6,025 nucleotides of DNA from Oscillospiraceae bacterium. GTDB lineage: Bacteria > Bacillota_A > Clostridia > Oscillospirales > Oscillospiraceae. A program made the translations under genes and the position numbers. The notes below the pieces were generated by a model. That model was not told where the DNA came from and made no database searches. It saw only the letters and a list, made by a program, of their open reading frames with translations. Every line of letters starts with the position of its first letter. The first letter of the stretch is position 1. Shown here piece after piece: positions 1 through 6,025 of this stretch. The stretch is taken from the NCBI GenBank assembly GCA_017936985.1, contig JAGBEM010000140.1, positions 1 through 6,025 on the forward strand, read 5' to 3'.

Positions 1-43
1 GATTAAAAAGTATGTTGTGACAAATTTAAGGCAGGGTGATTCC

Positions 44-1375
44 ATGTACGAATCTATCTTTTTCACCGTTGGCAAGAAAACAATTGAGCTGTACGGAAAA
101 GAATTTACCCTGGGTGAACCGACAACCCAGGTGCTGAACATTCCGGCAGAGGACTATAAAACTATGCGTGAGCTGCTGGAGCAGGCGCAGTCCGCTGTGC
201 AGAAATATGAAAAATCCAAAGATATTTCTTCCTGGGCGGCGGCAAATGATTTCTATAGCAAGCTGGATACTATGCTCTGCCAGTACCCGATTTTCGTACA
301 CTTGAAGCACGGAGATCCGATTCTGGAGGAAGCATCTGCCTTGCTTTCTGATCTGATTGCCACCGGAAATTTTGATTTTGAACTATCAGAGAAGGATGTG
401 GCTGTTCAGAATCTCATAGATACTTACGAAGATTATCTGCTCCATCCCGGAGACTACGGCGGAGAAATCGTATCGGAATTTACAGATGTTCGCTCCGGGG
501 AGAAGAGAATTACCAAGTCACCGATGCCAGCCGTTCCCCAAAGTCCTCCACCGAAAACAAGAAATCTTTTGATTGTTCCTGGAGATCTGGAACTCAAGTG
601 GGTGGTGTACGCGAGATTAACCTCTGCCTACTCCTTCCTTCTGGAAGATATCCGTTCCTTCAACAACACGATTTATTCGTTCATTGGAATGTTCCTGTCC
701 AAGCTGGAGAAACTGAATCCCAGCAACTATGCCGCCGCGCTTTACGATTTTTTGAATCACCACGGCATCGATAAGCTGGCTGCCACTCCCTGGCGAGGGA
801 CAGGACACTACACCAATGTTGATCCGGTCATGCTGAAATTTATTCCGAAGCCTGTGACTCCCGGCAGTGACAATTTCCAGATCTACGAATATTACGAAGC
901 ATCCAGCCTGCAAACATTCTTGAAGCTGGATTTCTATAAGGCATTGGAGGCTGGACATATCATTCGCCGGTGTGAATACTGCAAGCGGTTTTTCCTACTG
1001 ACCAGGGCATACCACACCAAGTATTGTGATCAGCCCTGCCCGGACAAGCCGGAGTACACCTGCGCCCAGGTAGGAAGAAATACACTTGGCAGAAAGGAAA
1101 AAATGAAGGACGATCCCAGACTGCAAGCACTGAACCGGTGCTTCCGCAGGATCGATCAAGATGTGTCCCGCGGCATTATTACGGATGATGAAAGAAGAAT
1201 TCTGAAAAAGAAAGCAAAGCACCTGCACCGGCAGTCGTTCCTTCGCTCCGGTACAACCTACGAAGAACTCGATGAGATGCTGCAGTCTGGCAATCTTTAT
1301 CCTCTCTGCGGTGTAATACGGATGTCCAATCCTGTGGGCCGTCCAAGGAAAAAGAAAGCTGCACGCAAAAAATAA
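44..1375 (+). CDS. DUF6076-like protein with CGNR-like zinc finger and AT-hook-like tail
   Basis: A 443-residue soluble protein of unknown function. I chose ATG 44 because AAGGCAGGGTGAT just before it resembles a Shine-Dalgarno site; a GTG at 17 is in frame but has none. The N-terminal two thirds is mostly helical with no motif I recognise; a Pro-rich linker (PAVPQSPPPK) lies near residues 162-171. At about residues 310-340 there is a Cys cluster: CEYC (C310, C313), then C328, C332 and C340, with the pattern RRCEYCKRFFLLTRAYHTKYCD followed in part by TC..VGRN. This resembles the CGNR/DUF6076 zinc-binding segment, here with Cys and Gly-Arg-Asn near the end. The C-terminus is Lys/Arg rich and ends in NPVGRPRKKKAARKK, an AT-hook-like sequence. 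Inference: a nucleic-acid-binding, possibly regulatory protein. The gene has its own terminator, so it appears to be transcribed separately from the sigma gene. The family name is from memory; the Cys cluster and tail are seen directly. Confidence 0.8.
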   Translation: MYESIFFTVGKKTIELYGKEFTLGEPTTQVLNIPAEDYKTMRELLEQAQSAVQKYEKSKDISSWAAANDFYSKLDTMLCQYPIFVHLKHGDPILEEASALLSDLIATGNFDFELSEKDVAVQNLIDTYEDYLLHPGDYGGEIVSEFTDVRSGEKRITKSPMPAVPQSPPPKTRNLLIVPGDLELKWVVYARLTSAYSFLLEDIRSFNNTIYSFIGMFLSKLEKLNPSNYAAALYDFLNHHGIDKLAATPWRGTGHYTNVDPVMLKFIPKPVTPGSDNFQIYEYYEASSLQTFLKLDFYKALEAGHIIRRCEYCKRFFLLTRAYHTKYCDQPCPDKPEYTCAQVGRNTLGRKEKMKDDPRLQALNRCFRRIDQDVSRGIITDDERRILKKKAKHLHRQSFLRSGTTYEELDEMLQSGNLYPLCGVIRMSNPVGRPRKKKAARKK

Positions 1376-1378
1376 CCG

Positions 1379-1420
1379 CATGGCGCTGGGAAAAATTCTT
1401 TCCAGCGCCATGTTTCCTTC
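1379..1420 (+). terminator. Intrinsic terminator after the zinc-finger gene
   Basis: A perfect 11-base inverted repeat, CATGGCGCTGG at 1379-1389 and CCAGCGCCATG at 1402-1412, extends inward by one G-U and two A-U pairs to leave a 6-base loop. A T-rich run (TTTCCTTCTTC) follows. It starts four bases after the TAA stop. The stem is strong; the T tract is interrupted by C. Confidence 0.85.
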
Positions 1421-1441
1421 TTCGGTATCCTCCTATGTATA

Positions 1442-1470
1442 TTGACTTTGTCGAACACCTGTTCTATAAT
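1442..1470 (+). promoter_or_regulatory. Sigma-A-type promoter for the sigma factor gene
   Basis: TTGACT (-35, 1442-1447) and a perfect TATAAT (-10, 1465-1470) are separated by exactly 17 bases. The expected transcript start is near 1477, giving a leader of about 90 bases before the ATG at 1568. A LexA-type box fills the spacer, so this strong promoter is probably held off by a repressor. I saw no better promoter closer to the gene; TTGTGC-N16-TAAAAT (1512-1539) is a weak alternative. Confidence 0.8.
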
Positions 1471-1511
1471 TATCTGGCACAGAAAGATAGAAAGACTTTT
1501 CTTTCGACAAA
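1447..1511. repeat. 9-base inverted repeat flanking the promoter core
   Basis: TTTGTCGAA (1447-1455) recurs inverted as TTCGACAAA (1503-1511). The left arm overlaps the end of the -35 hexamer and the LexA-type box; the right arm lies in the leader. Because the left arm is upstream of the likely transcript start, it would act as DNA (a second operator) rather than as an RNA hairpin. It could be chance. Confidence 0.35.
1452..1465. promoter_or_regulatory. LexA/DinR-type SOS operator in the promoter spacer
   Basis: CGAACACCTGTTCT has the perfect dyad GAAC-N4-GTTC (1453-1464) of Gram-positive LexA boxes and matches 12 of 14 positions of the Bacillus consensus CGAACRNRYGTTYC. It ends where the -10 hexamer begins, a position where a bound repressor would block RNA polymerase. 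The motif and its location are seen directly; binding by LexA is inferred from the known consensus. A different dyad-binding repressor remains possible. Confidence 0.65.
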
Positions 1512-1567
1512 TTGTGCCGTTATTTTGGACAGATAAAATGATACACTGTATGCGAGGAGGTGAGCCC

Positions 1568-2437
1568 ATGACAAACGAAGAATTGATGCGTGCCTATCAT
1601 TATGACCCGGAGAACAGCGTGGAAATCATGCACCAGCTTCTGGAGCAGAACATGGGACTCATCTACAGTATTGCGGAAAAGGTTGCCGCCAAATTCAACT
1701 GCTTGGAATTTGAGGGCAACCGCAAGTATACGATCTACACCAAAACCATCATGGACGAACTGGTGGATGAGGGCATTTTGATGCTTGGCGATCTGATCGC
1801 TGGACTGAAATATGACGAGAGCAAAGGAATGTTCACCACTTATGTCTATCCCCATATTGAAGGTCATATGCGCCGGTGGATGGAGAAGAATCTGGGCAGT
1901 GTTCCTCTGTCCAAGCACATGATGAAGCAAGTCCGGGAAATCCAGCGGCTCCATAACCAGGAAGGTCTGGATGTTGCCACCATTGCGAAACAGCTAAATA
2001 TGCCGGAGACAAAGGTGGTTCAGCGGCTGAATTACAACACCCACAGTATGTCACTGGATGAACTGCTGGACAGCAATTCTGTGGCGCTGACCAACGGAAC
2101 TGTCCTATGCCGGGATAATATTACCCATCTGAATACCGTTACCGATCCGGTGGAGTGGACGGTGCTGATGAAAATCTGGCTGAGCCTGCTGCCGGATGTG
2201 TTCGAGCAGCTGGAGGAGCGGGATAAGTATATCCTGGGACACTTTTTCGGTGTCTATGACTACGAAAAGAAAACTCTTGACGAGCTGGCCTTTGAGGAAA
2301 TGCTGACTATGAATGGCATTTTCAAAGCGAAGGAAGCAGCGCTCCAGCGGCTCCGGGCGATCTATCGTGACAGCGATTTGTACATTTGGCGCAGGGCATA
2401 TCTTATAACGAAAAAGGCGGCACAGCAAGGATGCTGA
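1568..2437 (+). CDS. Alternative sigma-70 family RNA polymerase sigma factor
   Basis: A 289-residue sigma factor that would direct RNA polymerase to a special promoter set. The start is ATG 1568, 7 bases after the strong site AGGAGG (1555-1560). Region 2 spans about residues 28-109: the NMGLIYSIAEKVAAKF helix, then DELVDEGILMLGDLIAGL, KYDESKGMFTTYVYPHIEG and RRWMEKN match the core-binding and -10 recognition helices. Residues about 44-62 form an unusual insert. Region 3 is near 112-155 (VPLSKHMMKQV, then DVATIAKQLNMPETKVVQRL, a helix-turn-helix). Region 4 is near 215-266 (LEERDKYILGHFFG, then TLDELAFEEMLTMNGIFK). The region 4 recognition helix reads MNGIFKAKE where typical factors have RERIRQIE, so its -35 recognition may differ or be weak. 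The gene is preceded by a sigma-A promoter with a LexA-type box and followed by an overlapping terminator, making it a one-gene unit. No anti-sigma gene is visible. Its target promoters are unknown. Confidence 0.88.
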   Translation: MTNEELMRAYHYDPENSVEIMHQLLEQNMGLIYSIAEKVAAKFNCLEFEGNRKYTIYTKTIMDELVDEGILMLGDLIAGLKYDESKGMFTTYVYPHIEGHMRRWMEKNLGSVPLSKHMMKQVREIQRLHNQEGLDVATIAKQLNMPETKVVQRLNYNTHSMSLDELLDSNSVALTNGTVLCRDNITHLNTVTDPVEWTVLMKIWLSLLPDVFEQLEERDKYILGHFFGVYDYEKKTLDELAFEEMLTMNGIFKAKEAALQRLRAIYRDSDLYIWRRAYLITKKAAQQGC

Positions 2438-2462
2438 TCCCCACTGCGCCGCCAGCCTTTTC
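2416..2462 (+). terminator. Intrinsic terminator overlapping the end of the sigma gene
   Basis: GGCGGCACAG (2416-2425) pairs with CTGCGCCGCC (2444-2453) with one A-C mismatch around an 18-base loop that contains the TGA stop (2435-2437). CCTTTTC follows after AG. The long loop and short T tract make it weaker than the terminator at 1379. Confidence 0.6.
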
Positions 2463-2500
2463 ATTGCTTATAGCATCGTAAAATTTGACACATCTGACAG

Positions 2501-2529
2501 TTGCAATTTTCCGCAAGCCAAGTTAACAT
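2501..2529 (+). promoter_or_regulatory. Weak candidate promoter for the small-gene pair
   Basis: TTGCAA (2501-2506) and TAACAT (2524-2529) are 17 bases apart, each matching 4 of 6 consensus bases. They lie between the sigma terminator and the ribosome binding site GGAGG (2545-2549). A perfect TTGACA at 2485-2490 has no good -10 at the right distance. Low certainty. Confidence 0.3.
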
Positions 2530-2559
2530 ACCACAAATTCTTTTGGAGGTATGCTGCTT

Positions 2560-2874
2560 ATGAAATCCTATCTGCGAAAACTGAAAACCTATGTCAAAGC
2601 AAATCCAACCCGGTTCGATGATGACTGTCCGCTGCCTGCCCTGGATTCTCTGTACTGGCACTACACGGAGTGCCACACTATGACCAACGAAAGAACGAAG
2701 CAGGCCAGTCGAAATCTTAACGCTTACCTGCGCTTTCTGCCGCCAAAGAAGCGGGATGCCATCTACTGTCTTGCCAGCACTCTCTGCGCTGAACACGAGG
2801 GCATCGCCTTTATCGCCGGACTCCAGCTCGGCGCTCAGCTTATGCTGGAACTGACAGAGGAGGCAGAAAAATGA
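2560..2874 (+). CDS. Small DUF6809-like protein, first of a paralogous pair
   Basis: A 104-residue soluble protein of unknown function. ATG 2560 lies 10 bases after GGAGG (2545-2549); the in-frame ATG at 2551 touches that site and is too close. No signal peptide or membrane segment is seen. The protein looks all-helical, with LDSLYWHYTECH at residues 28-39, a basic middle (residues 43-65), a Cys pair (C70, C76), and the C-terminal signature AFIAGLQLGAQLMLEL (83-98). That C-terminal signature is what I recall from DUF6809-type small proteins of Clostridia; the family name is from memory. It aligns without gaps to the next gene product. The stop overlaps the next start as ATGA, so the two are probably translated together and may form a heteromer. 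The likely transcript begins after the sigma terminator. Confidence 0.75.
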   Translation: MKSYLRKLKTYVKANPTRFDDDCPLPALDSLYWHYTECHTMTNERTKQASRNLNAYLRFLPPKKRDAIYCLASTLCAEHEGIAFIAGLQLGAQLMLELTEEAEK

Positions 2875-3176
2875 AAGATATAGCCCACCGTTTGAATGCT
2901 TACATTGAAAGCCATGCGCTTGACCTCGGTGACAGTAATTGCGAAACCATTTTGGATCAGCTTTACCAAGCCTACGCAGAGTCCCACGAGAGCGATCCTG
3001 CGGAAATCAGTGACGGCTTTAAGGAGCTGGAAGAATTTCTGTGCGATCTGCCTTTGGCAGATAATAACGCAGTTTTCAATCTTTGTTGCCGATTGTGCAG
3101 TGCCTATGAACGCAAAGCCTTTCGTGACGGCCTGCAATACGGCGCACATCTCGTTAAGGAATTATGTCCCAAATAG
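2871..3176 (+). CDS. Small DUF6809-like protein, second of a paralogous pair
   Basis: A 101-residue soluble helical protein of unknown function. ATG 2871 is preceded by AGAGGAGG (2856-2863) at 7 bases, inside the end of the previous gene, and shares ATGA with its stop. Aligned position for position with the upstream protein, about 28 residues of the first 98 are identical with no gap, including LD.LY..Y.E.H (28-39), LP (60-61), L..LC (71-76 area) and AF..GLQ.GA.L..EL (83-98). It is more acidic in the middle (ESDPAEISDGFKELEEF) than its partner, which is basic there, so a charge-complementary heterodimer is conceivable. It is Cys rich near the end (C72, C73, C76). The pair arose by tandem duplication. 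No function is proposed. Confidence 0.75.
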   Translation: MKDIAHRLNAYIESHALDLGDSNCETILDQLYQAYAESHESDPAEISDGFKELEEFLCDLPLADNNAVFNLCCRLCSAYERKAFRDGLQYGAHLVKELCPK

Positions 3177-3300
3177 GAAATTCGCCTTTGTAGCCGACAC
3201 AAATCTTTTCAGCGATGCCCACCTCGTATCCGTCGCCGCTGTTGGCTACAAACCCGAATCTGCTTTTGCCACCCCAGGATGCTGCGGTTTCTGCACTCAC
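3154..3300 (-). pseudogene. Possible small minus-strand gene or gene remnant
   Basis: On the minus strand a frame stays open from 3351 down to the TAA at 3154-3156. From a GTG at 3298-3300 it encodes 48 residues, including RFGFVANSGDGYEVGIAEK and ICVGYKGEFPIWDIIP. About three quarters of its codons begin with a purine and the codons resemble those of neighbouring genes, which favours a coding origin. There is no ATG and no convincing ribosome binding site, only AGGA about 12 bases upstream of the GTG. The frame converges on and overlaps the preceding plus-strand gene by 23 bases. It also contains two long inverted repeats, so the sequence may instead be a structured RNA whose open frame is incidental. 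I do not recognise the family. Confidence 0.3.
3187..3252. repeat. Inverted repeat 1 (12-13 bp stem) after the small-gene pair
   Basis: TTTGTAGCCGAC (3187-3198) pairs with GTTGGCTACAAA (3241-3252), 12 pairs with one G-U, and A3199-T3240 adds a thirteenth. The 40-base interior can form a smaller AGCGA/TCGC-type helix. There is no T tract after it, so it is not a simple terminator. It sits 10 bases after the upstream stop codon. Confidence 0.6.
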
Positions 3301-3325
3301 AAAACCACTACATCCTGGGGCAAAA
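3264..3325. repeat. Inverted repeat 2 (15 bp stem with a 3-base bulge)
   Basis: TTTTGCC (3264-3270) and CCAGGATG (3274-3281), separated by ACC, pair with CATCCTGGGGCAAAA (3311-3325). The loop of 29 bases can form an inner helix, GGTTT (3286-3290) with AAACC (3302-3306). With inverted repeat 1 it makes a tandem two-hairpin element of about 140 bases. A structured noncoding RNA, a 3' UTR stabiliser or a DNA-level recombination or binding site are all possible. Confidence 0.65.
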
Positions 3326-3327
3326 TT

Positions 3328-3353
3328 ATGCCTTGAAAGGGCTGGGCATTTTT
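3328..3353 (+). terminator. Probable intrinsic terminator before the two-component operon
   Basis: ATGCCT (3328-3333) pairs with GGGCAT (3344-3349), including one G-U pair, around a 10-base loop, followed directly by TTTTT (3349-3353). The stem is short. It sits just after inverted repeat 2 and before the response regulator promoter, where the small-gene transcript would be expected to end. Confidence 0.5.
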
Positions 3354-3384
3354 AGATTATAAAAATATGGCTTTTTTCGTCTAT

Positions 3385-3400
3385 CTTAAGTTTTCGTAAG
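3385..3400. promoter_or_regulatory. Candidate response-regulator binding site (autoregulatory)
   Basis: CTTAAGTTTTCGTAAG has the dyad CTTA-N8-TAAG and shares CTTA-N4-TTCGTAAG with 4982-4997 upstream of the ABC transporter. It ends 15 bases before the -35 element of the regulator promoter, a usual place for activation by an OmpR-family protein. The shared motif is seen; binding is inferred. Confidence 0.55.
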
Positions 3401-3415
3401 ACAAGAGCTGTTTTC

Positions 3416-3444
3416 TTGAATTGGATTGCTCGTTATGGTATAGT
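3416..3444 (+). promoter_or_regulatory. Promoter of the response regulator-kinase operon
   Basis: TTGAAT (3416-3421) and TATAGT (3439-3444) are 17 bases apart. TGG directly before the -10 makes an extended -10 (TGN). The expected transcript start is near 3451, about 23 bases before the ATG at 3474. Confidence 0.7.
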
Positions 3445-3473
3445 TTTATAAGAATTTGAAGGGAGAATGCCCT

Positions 3474-4121
3474 ATGACGATATTGCTTGTAGAAGATGAT
3501 GCTGCTCTGCGGAGTGCGTTGGAAGAACTTTTGCTCAGAGAGGGATATGAAGTTATTAAAGCACCCGATATGCGGTCCGCCCAGGAAGCTATGAAATCAG
3601 AGATTGATCTGGCTATGCTGGATGTTGGCTTGCCGGATGGAGATGGTGTTTCTCTGTGCCGTCAGTGGCGTAGTGAGGGTGTACAGACTCCTATTCTATT
3701 CCTTACTGCAAAGGATGAAGAACTGGATGTAGTTCGTGGTCTGGATGCAGGCGGCAACGACTATGTAACGAAACCTTTCCGTATGAAGGAACTGCTTAGC
3801 CGTATCCGGGCCTTGCTTCGCAGAAATCAGAAAGATGCAACAGTCTGCCGAAGCGGTATCACTCTGGATAAAGCCAAGCTGCAGGCCATCCGGGATGGAG
3901 AAGTTCTGCTGCTGACCGTGACAGAATACAAGATCCTAGCAAAGCTGATTACTGAGCGATCCATCATTACACGGGCAGTATTGTTGGATGCCCTGTGGGA
4001 TGTGGATAGCCGATTTGTGGATGACAACACTCTGTCTGTCCATGTCAGCCGTCTGCGGGAAAAGGTTGGCGGCAGCCATATCAAAACCATTCGAGGGGTG
4101 GGATATCAATGGGTGGATTAA
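3474..4121 (+). CDS. OmpR/PhoB-family response regulator
   Basis: A 215-residue cytoplasmic DNA-binding regulator controlled by phosphorylation. ATG 3474 is 8 bases after GGGAG (3461-3465); a TTG at 3456 is in frame but would include that site in the gene. The receiver domain covers about residues 1-118: acidic pocket D8-D9, phosphoacceptor D50 in AMLDVGLPDGDG, switch T78 (FLTAKDEE) and K100-P101 (DYVTKPF). A winged-helix domain covers about 124-215, with LLTVTEYKIL and the recognition-helix region VDDNTLSVHVSRLREKVG, ending IKTIRGVGYQWV as in OmpR/PhoB proteins. All key residues are present. The gene overlaps the kinase gene by 13 bases. A motif shared between this promoter and the transporter promoter suggests it activates both. 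It resembles regulators of antimicrobial-peptide response systems; the signal cannot be read from sequence. Confidence 0.95.
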   Translation: MTILLVEDDAALRSALEELLLREGYEVIKAPDMRSAQEAMKSEIDLAMLDVGLPDGDGVSLCRQWRSEGVQTPILFLTAKDEELDVVRGLDAGGNDYVTKPFRMKELLSRIRALLRRNQKDATVCRSGITLDKAKLQAIRDGEVLLLTVTEYKILAKLITERSIITRAVLLDALWDVDSRFVDDNTLSVHVSRLREKVGGSHIKTIRGVGYQWVD

Positions 4122-6025
4122 TCATTGCCTGTATCATTCTTGCCGTAGCCTGCCTCATTCTTCTGATTCAGAAATTCCTACTGAATTACCGCATCCGTAA
4201 ATTGGCAGAGCAGGTGGATGGCTTCAATTCCGGTACTGCGGAAATGCTGGATGTAGCATTGCAGGAGGATTGCCTTGCCCAGTTACAGAACGGTATTGCA
4301 GATTTGCAGCAATCCTTGGTACGATCCAGACAGTTCAATATCGAAGAATGTAACCGTACCAGTCAGTTGACCGCAGACATTTCCCACCAGCTTAAAACAC
4401 CGCTGACCACTCTGCGGCTCTATACGGAACTGGATAATGCACCCCATGCAGAAGCCAGCCTGGAACAGATCCAGCGAATGGAGAATTTGATTCAGTCGTT
4501 GCTTCGCTTAGAACGACTTTGTGCGGATGGCTATGCTTTTAACTTTGCTCCTGTTGACGCAGAAAACATCATCCTGGAACAGTGGCAGAGCTTGCAGGCA
4601 ATCTGGCCTGAGAAGAGGCTTGTTATCGAGGGGTCTGCTCATATCCGCTGCGACGAGAATTGGCTGGGTGAAGCATTTTTGAATCTGTTAAAAAATGCCT
4701 GTGAGCATACTCCTGATGATGGAGTGATTTGGGTACAATTAGACCGGACGGAAGCCGCATTCTTCTGCATCATAGAGGATAACGGCGGCGGTGTCGCTCC
4801 TGATGAACTGCCTAAGCTGTTCCAGCGGTTCTACCGGGCGCAGCATCAGAGCAAGAACGGTGCCGGTATCGGCCTTGCCATCGTCAAAGAGATTATCCAG
4901 CGCCACCATGGCAACATTGTTGCAGAGAATGGTCAGCGAGGTTTAAAAATGACCATCTCCATGCCCATGTTGGACCGCAACCTTACGAATTCGTAAGGTA
5001 AACGTAAGATAAAAGTAAGATTCGCCTGTTACGATAGACTCATAAGGAGGTAATAACCATGGAAATTTTGAAAGCAACCAACCTCAGTAAGATCTATCAG
5101 ACGGGCGAATCTTCCGTTTATGCCCTGAATGATGTGACTTTGGGAATCGAAGAAGGCAGCTTCGTGGCTATCACCGGGCCCAGCGGCAGCGGAAAGTCTA
5201 CGATTCTGCACCTGCTCAGTGGTCTGGATAAGCCCACCCACGGAACCGTGACCTACCGGGACAAGGATCTGTACAAGTACAATGACAATCAGCTTTCCGT
5301 TCTGCGGCGGCGCCGCTTTGGATTCGTGTTCCAAAGCTACAACCTTGTCAAGGAACTGACAGGCTATGAGAATATGCTCCTGCCGGTGATGTTGGATGGA
5401 AAGAAGCCGGATGAAGCCTACTTAAACCGCATCATCGAGATCCTGGGCATTGGTGATCGTCTTTCCCATCTGCCCGGTGCCATGAGCGGTGGTCAGCAGC
5501 AGAGATTCTCCATTGCAAGAGCATTGGCGAATAAGCCTGCGGTTCTGTTTGCGGACGAGCCTACTGGCAATTTGGACGGCAAGGCTGGCCGGGAAGTTCT
5601 GACACTGCTTCGCACAGTGGCCCATGAGCTTGGAATCACTCTGGTACTTGTCACTCACGATATGAAGGTTGCAGAGCAGGCAGACAGAATTATCCGTTTG
5701 GAGGACGGCCAGATCGCATCTGACAGCGGGGTGAGCTTATGAAGAAGCTGACCTTTTCAAGCATGGCTGCCGCCAGACTCAGGGCCAATAAACGGCAGTA
5801 TGTGAGTTTGGTGCTGGGTATCTTTCTTGCGATATTCTTGGTAACGACTTTGTTTCTGGCAGCACAGGGGTTTATTCTCGCCCAGGCAGAGCAAACAAAC
5901 AAGAATGTTGGTAGACTGGATGCTTTCCTGGTAGATGAGCCAGATATTTCCGATGAAGCGCTGTTGAGTTTTGATATGATTACCGAAGTAGGTCATGTAT
6001 ATGTCACTGCTTCCGTCGAAGAAAC

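Overview
The window looks like accessory DNA from a low-to-mid GC Firmicute, most likely a gut Clostridium-class bacterium (Oscillospiraceae or Lachnospiraceae type). This rests on strong AGGAGG-type ribosome binding sites, sigma-A-like promoters, a Gram-positive LexA-type box, and protein families (a DUF6076-like zinc-finger protein, a pair of DUF6809-like small proteins, an OmpR/histidine-kinase/ABC module) that I associate with Clostridia and their integrative elements. No integrase, relaxase, transposase, tRNA, rRNA or CRISPR is visible, so mobile-element membership is inferred, not seen.

Left part (1-2460). A 443-residue protein with a Cys-rich CGNR-like zinc-finger segment and an AT-hook-like GRPRKKK tail ends in a strong intrinsic terminator. 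It is followed by a 289-residue alternative sigma-70 family factor. The sigma gene has a near-consensus promoter (TTGACT-N17-TATAAT) whose spacer holds a perfect GAAC-N4-GTTC LexA-type box, so it is a candidate SOS-controlled sigma factor. Its own terminator overlaps the end of the gene.

Middle part (2461-3455). Two small genes overlap by 4 bases (ATGA). Their products align without gaps and are clearly paralogous. After them comes a stretch of about 300 bases with no plus-strand gene. It holds two long inverted repeats, a possible 48-codon minus-strand reading frame with coding-like codons, an intrinsic terminator, and then the control region of the next operon.

Right part (3456-6025). An OmpR-type response regulator and a histidine kinase overlap by 13 bases. 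A 62-base control region follows, then an ABC-transporter ATPase of the MacB/LolD/BceA kind and the start of an FtsX/MacB-like permease, which is cut by the window end. The regulator promoter and the transporter promoter share a 16-base motif CTTA-N4-TTCGTAAG. The transporter copy is extended to a perfect 20-base palindrome and followed by GTAAG boxes phased exactly 11 bases apart. The simplest reading is that the kinase and regulator switch on both their own operon and the transporter, a layout typical of antimicrobial-peptide sensing and export or immunity modules. The substrate is unknown.
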